Shown here: piece by piece, positions 62,988 to 64,000 of the stretch
How the letters are laid out: each line of letters opens with the position of its first letter
Position numbering within the stretch: the stretch's first letter is position 1
NCBI GenBank assembly: GCA_964016985.1
Contig: OZ024826.1
Location: forward strand, 8,853,855 to 8,917,854
Source of the DNA: Anodontia alba
Taxonomy: Eukaryota; Mollusca; Bivalvia; Lucinida; Lucinidae
Direction of reading: 5' to 3'
DNA length: 64,000 nucleotides
Made by a program: the position numbers and the translations under genes
The notes under the pieces: generated by a model
What the model saw: the letters and a program-made list of their open reading frames with translations, nothing else
What the model was told of the DNA's origin: nothing
Databases searched by the model: none

Positions 62988-63264
62988 CATCACGAAAATA
63001 TACCTATATAATTTTGACCCCCTCGAACCCCACTTTTATATAGTAAAAACTGGGGTTTACAGGGGTATAAATTATTTTTAATATTTCTGCTCAAAACATA
63101 GATTGTGGGTACTCGTTAGAACCGCCTCTGCGAGGCGGTTCTAACGTGTACCCACAATCTATGTTTTGAGCAGAAATATGAAAAATATCTGAATTTTTGT
63201 CTTAAAACTTTCAGTTTTTGGTAGTAAAATTTCAAAATATTTGCATAGGCCTGTATTCGTAATG
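62988..63264 (+). mobile_element. HP1 element, copy 30
   Basis: CATCACGAAAATATACC tip, B shoulder, near-perfect core (CCTCTGCGAGG), A shoulder, tip TATTCGTAATG. Confidence 0.87.
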
Positions 63265-63749
63265 GGGACCTGAAAAGTGCTGCAGAAGTTTTTGTTTACT
63301 GTTTATGAACAGACTCATTATAAACGAGGCTACTATATTCGCTTCATTTAAATTTGGTTTTTGCTCTCGAACGATCCTGATACCAAAATCTCCTACTTGC
63401 TTGTTCTATATTCTATATTCTATCATTAGATTGTCTACCATATTGTTCATATTCATACCGATCATTTATCTAAAGAATTGCTTAGTTTATTACTTGTATT
63501 TTATCAATTGTAATACAGATTTCGAAAAGCCTCTTATAATTTTCCATGTATCTAACTTACTTCTTATTTTGTTATATGAGTCGGAGTATTTGAAATATTT
63601 CATACAATTGTTTATTTCTTATTCTTATTAATAAACGACATAAAATAAATCTTGTTTTATACTTGTATACGCAATGATCCATATTTTAGGGTTTTTTTGT
63701 GTGCTTTTTTGTTTCCAAGGGCTACTTTTATAGAATTTATTTTAGATAT
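63265..63749. other. Gap with a hydrophobic open frame
   Basis: A 108-codon frame (63305-63631) is rich in Ile/Phe/Leu because the DNA is AT-rich. It matches nothing I know and is followed by AATAAA-type sequence. I do not call it a gene. Confidence 0.35.
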
Positions 63750-64000
63750 CTAGCCGACTGTCATATGGCAACAACTTAACACTGTATAGAATGAGACGAA
63801 AATGTTAATATCCAATTTGGTAGCAAGGTTCTCTTCAGGGAAAACATCACTCTTCGCCTTGCTTGTAACCTTAGACTGGGTGGTGACAATAGTCTTGTAC
63901 AGTACGGTCGTGGTTATATTTTCAGATGGCATTTCAGCTATCACAGGGGCTATACTCAAATTGTCATTACGTTCTGTTGTCGTCTCTGTGGCTGTCGTTG
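63750..64000 (-). CDS. Possible Thr-rich C-terminal exon (open at window edge)
   Basis: On the minus strand an uninterrupted frame enters from beyond 64000, reads TTATETTTERNDNLSIAPVI, ENITTTVLYKTIVTTQSKVT and FPEENLATKLDINIF, and stops at 63750-63752. The Thr/Ser-rich run resembles a mucin-like extracellular spacer. There is no clear acceptor in view because it would lie outside the window. It could also be chance. Confidence 0.3.
   Translation of the reverse strand, partial: TTATETTTERNDNLSIAPVIAEMPSENITTTVLYKTIVTTQSKVTSKAKSDVFPEENLATKLDINIFVSFYTVLSCCHMTVG

Noticed and set aside
1470..63264. CATG target with AT duplication for HP1
   Set aside because: Tips CAT/ATG allow it, but the paralogous empty site (TTCCAAGGCGG in repeat P) has no CATG. 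Left open only as a test in the findings.

Overview
The window looks like animal nuclear DNA, AT-rich and packed with repeats. A bivalve mollusc is the best guess. The main gene has nine exons with GT-AG introns, and most of the remaining sequence is transposon. The bivalve guess rests on a ~157-bp tandem-repeat element resembling the bivalve 'pearl' (Helentron-type) family and on tRNA-derived SINEs with CGTTAAACCC-type tails. No bacterial, phage or CRISPR feature was seen. Family labels HP1-HP6, MF, GT3, GC, SD and DH are mine, not database names.

One confident host gene crosses the centre (13898-51770, + strand). It is a Cys-loop anion channel of the glycine/glutamate-gated chloride receptor type. 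I assembled it from the sequence as nine exons totalling 1293 nt (430 aa plus stop). It has a signal peptide, the Cys-loop, a second loop-C disulfide, four membrane helices and the PAR anion filter before M2. Every exon joins in frame, and the 68/227/83/135-nt middle exons follow the classic layout of this gene family. Most ORFs elsewhere are transposon remnants.

Mobile coding sequences: a non-LTR retrotransposon C-terminus at the left edge (1-243) and an antisense relative (2948-3400); an internally deleted mariner (10033-10652); an RNase H-bearing non-LTR element, 5'-truncated but otherwise intact, with a 12-bp target duplication inside intron 8 (43834-47572); a Tc1-like transposon (52236-53760) nested in a hairpin element just 3' of the receptor; and a decayed Penelope-type reverse transcriptase on the minus strand (59913-60914). 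Four or five tRNA-type or short SINEs are present, three with visible target duplications.

The rest is dominated by fold-back elements. HP1, ~279 bp, occurs about 30 times, roughly one per 2 kb. It has near-identical tips, two different shoulder arms and a shared palindromic core. Related cores recur inside elements with quite different termini (HP3-HP6). A much smaller fold-back family (MF, 37-74 bp, tips AGTAGTATAGG) is present three times with 6-bp target duplications, and two of the three have an empty site within this same window. Layered insertions allow relative dating: MF in SINE in HP6, Tc1 in HP1, HP2 in HP1, SINE in minisatellite.

Boundaries were read by eye and may be a few bases off. 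No database search was possible, so family names rest on motifs and termini.
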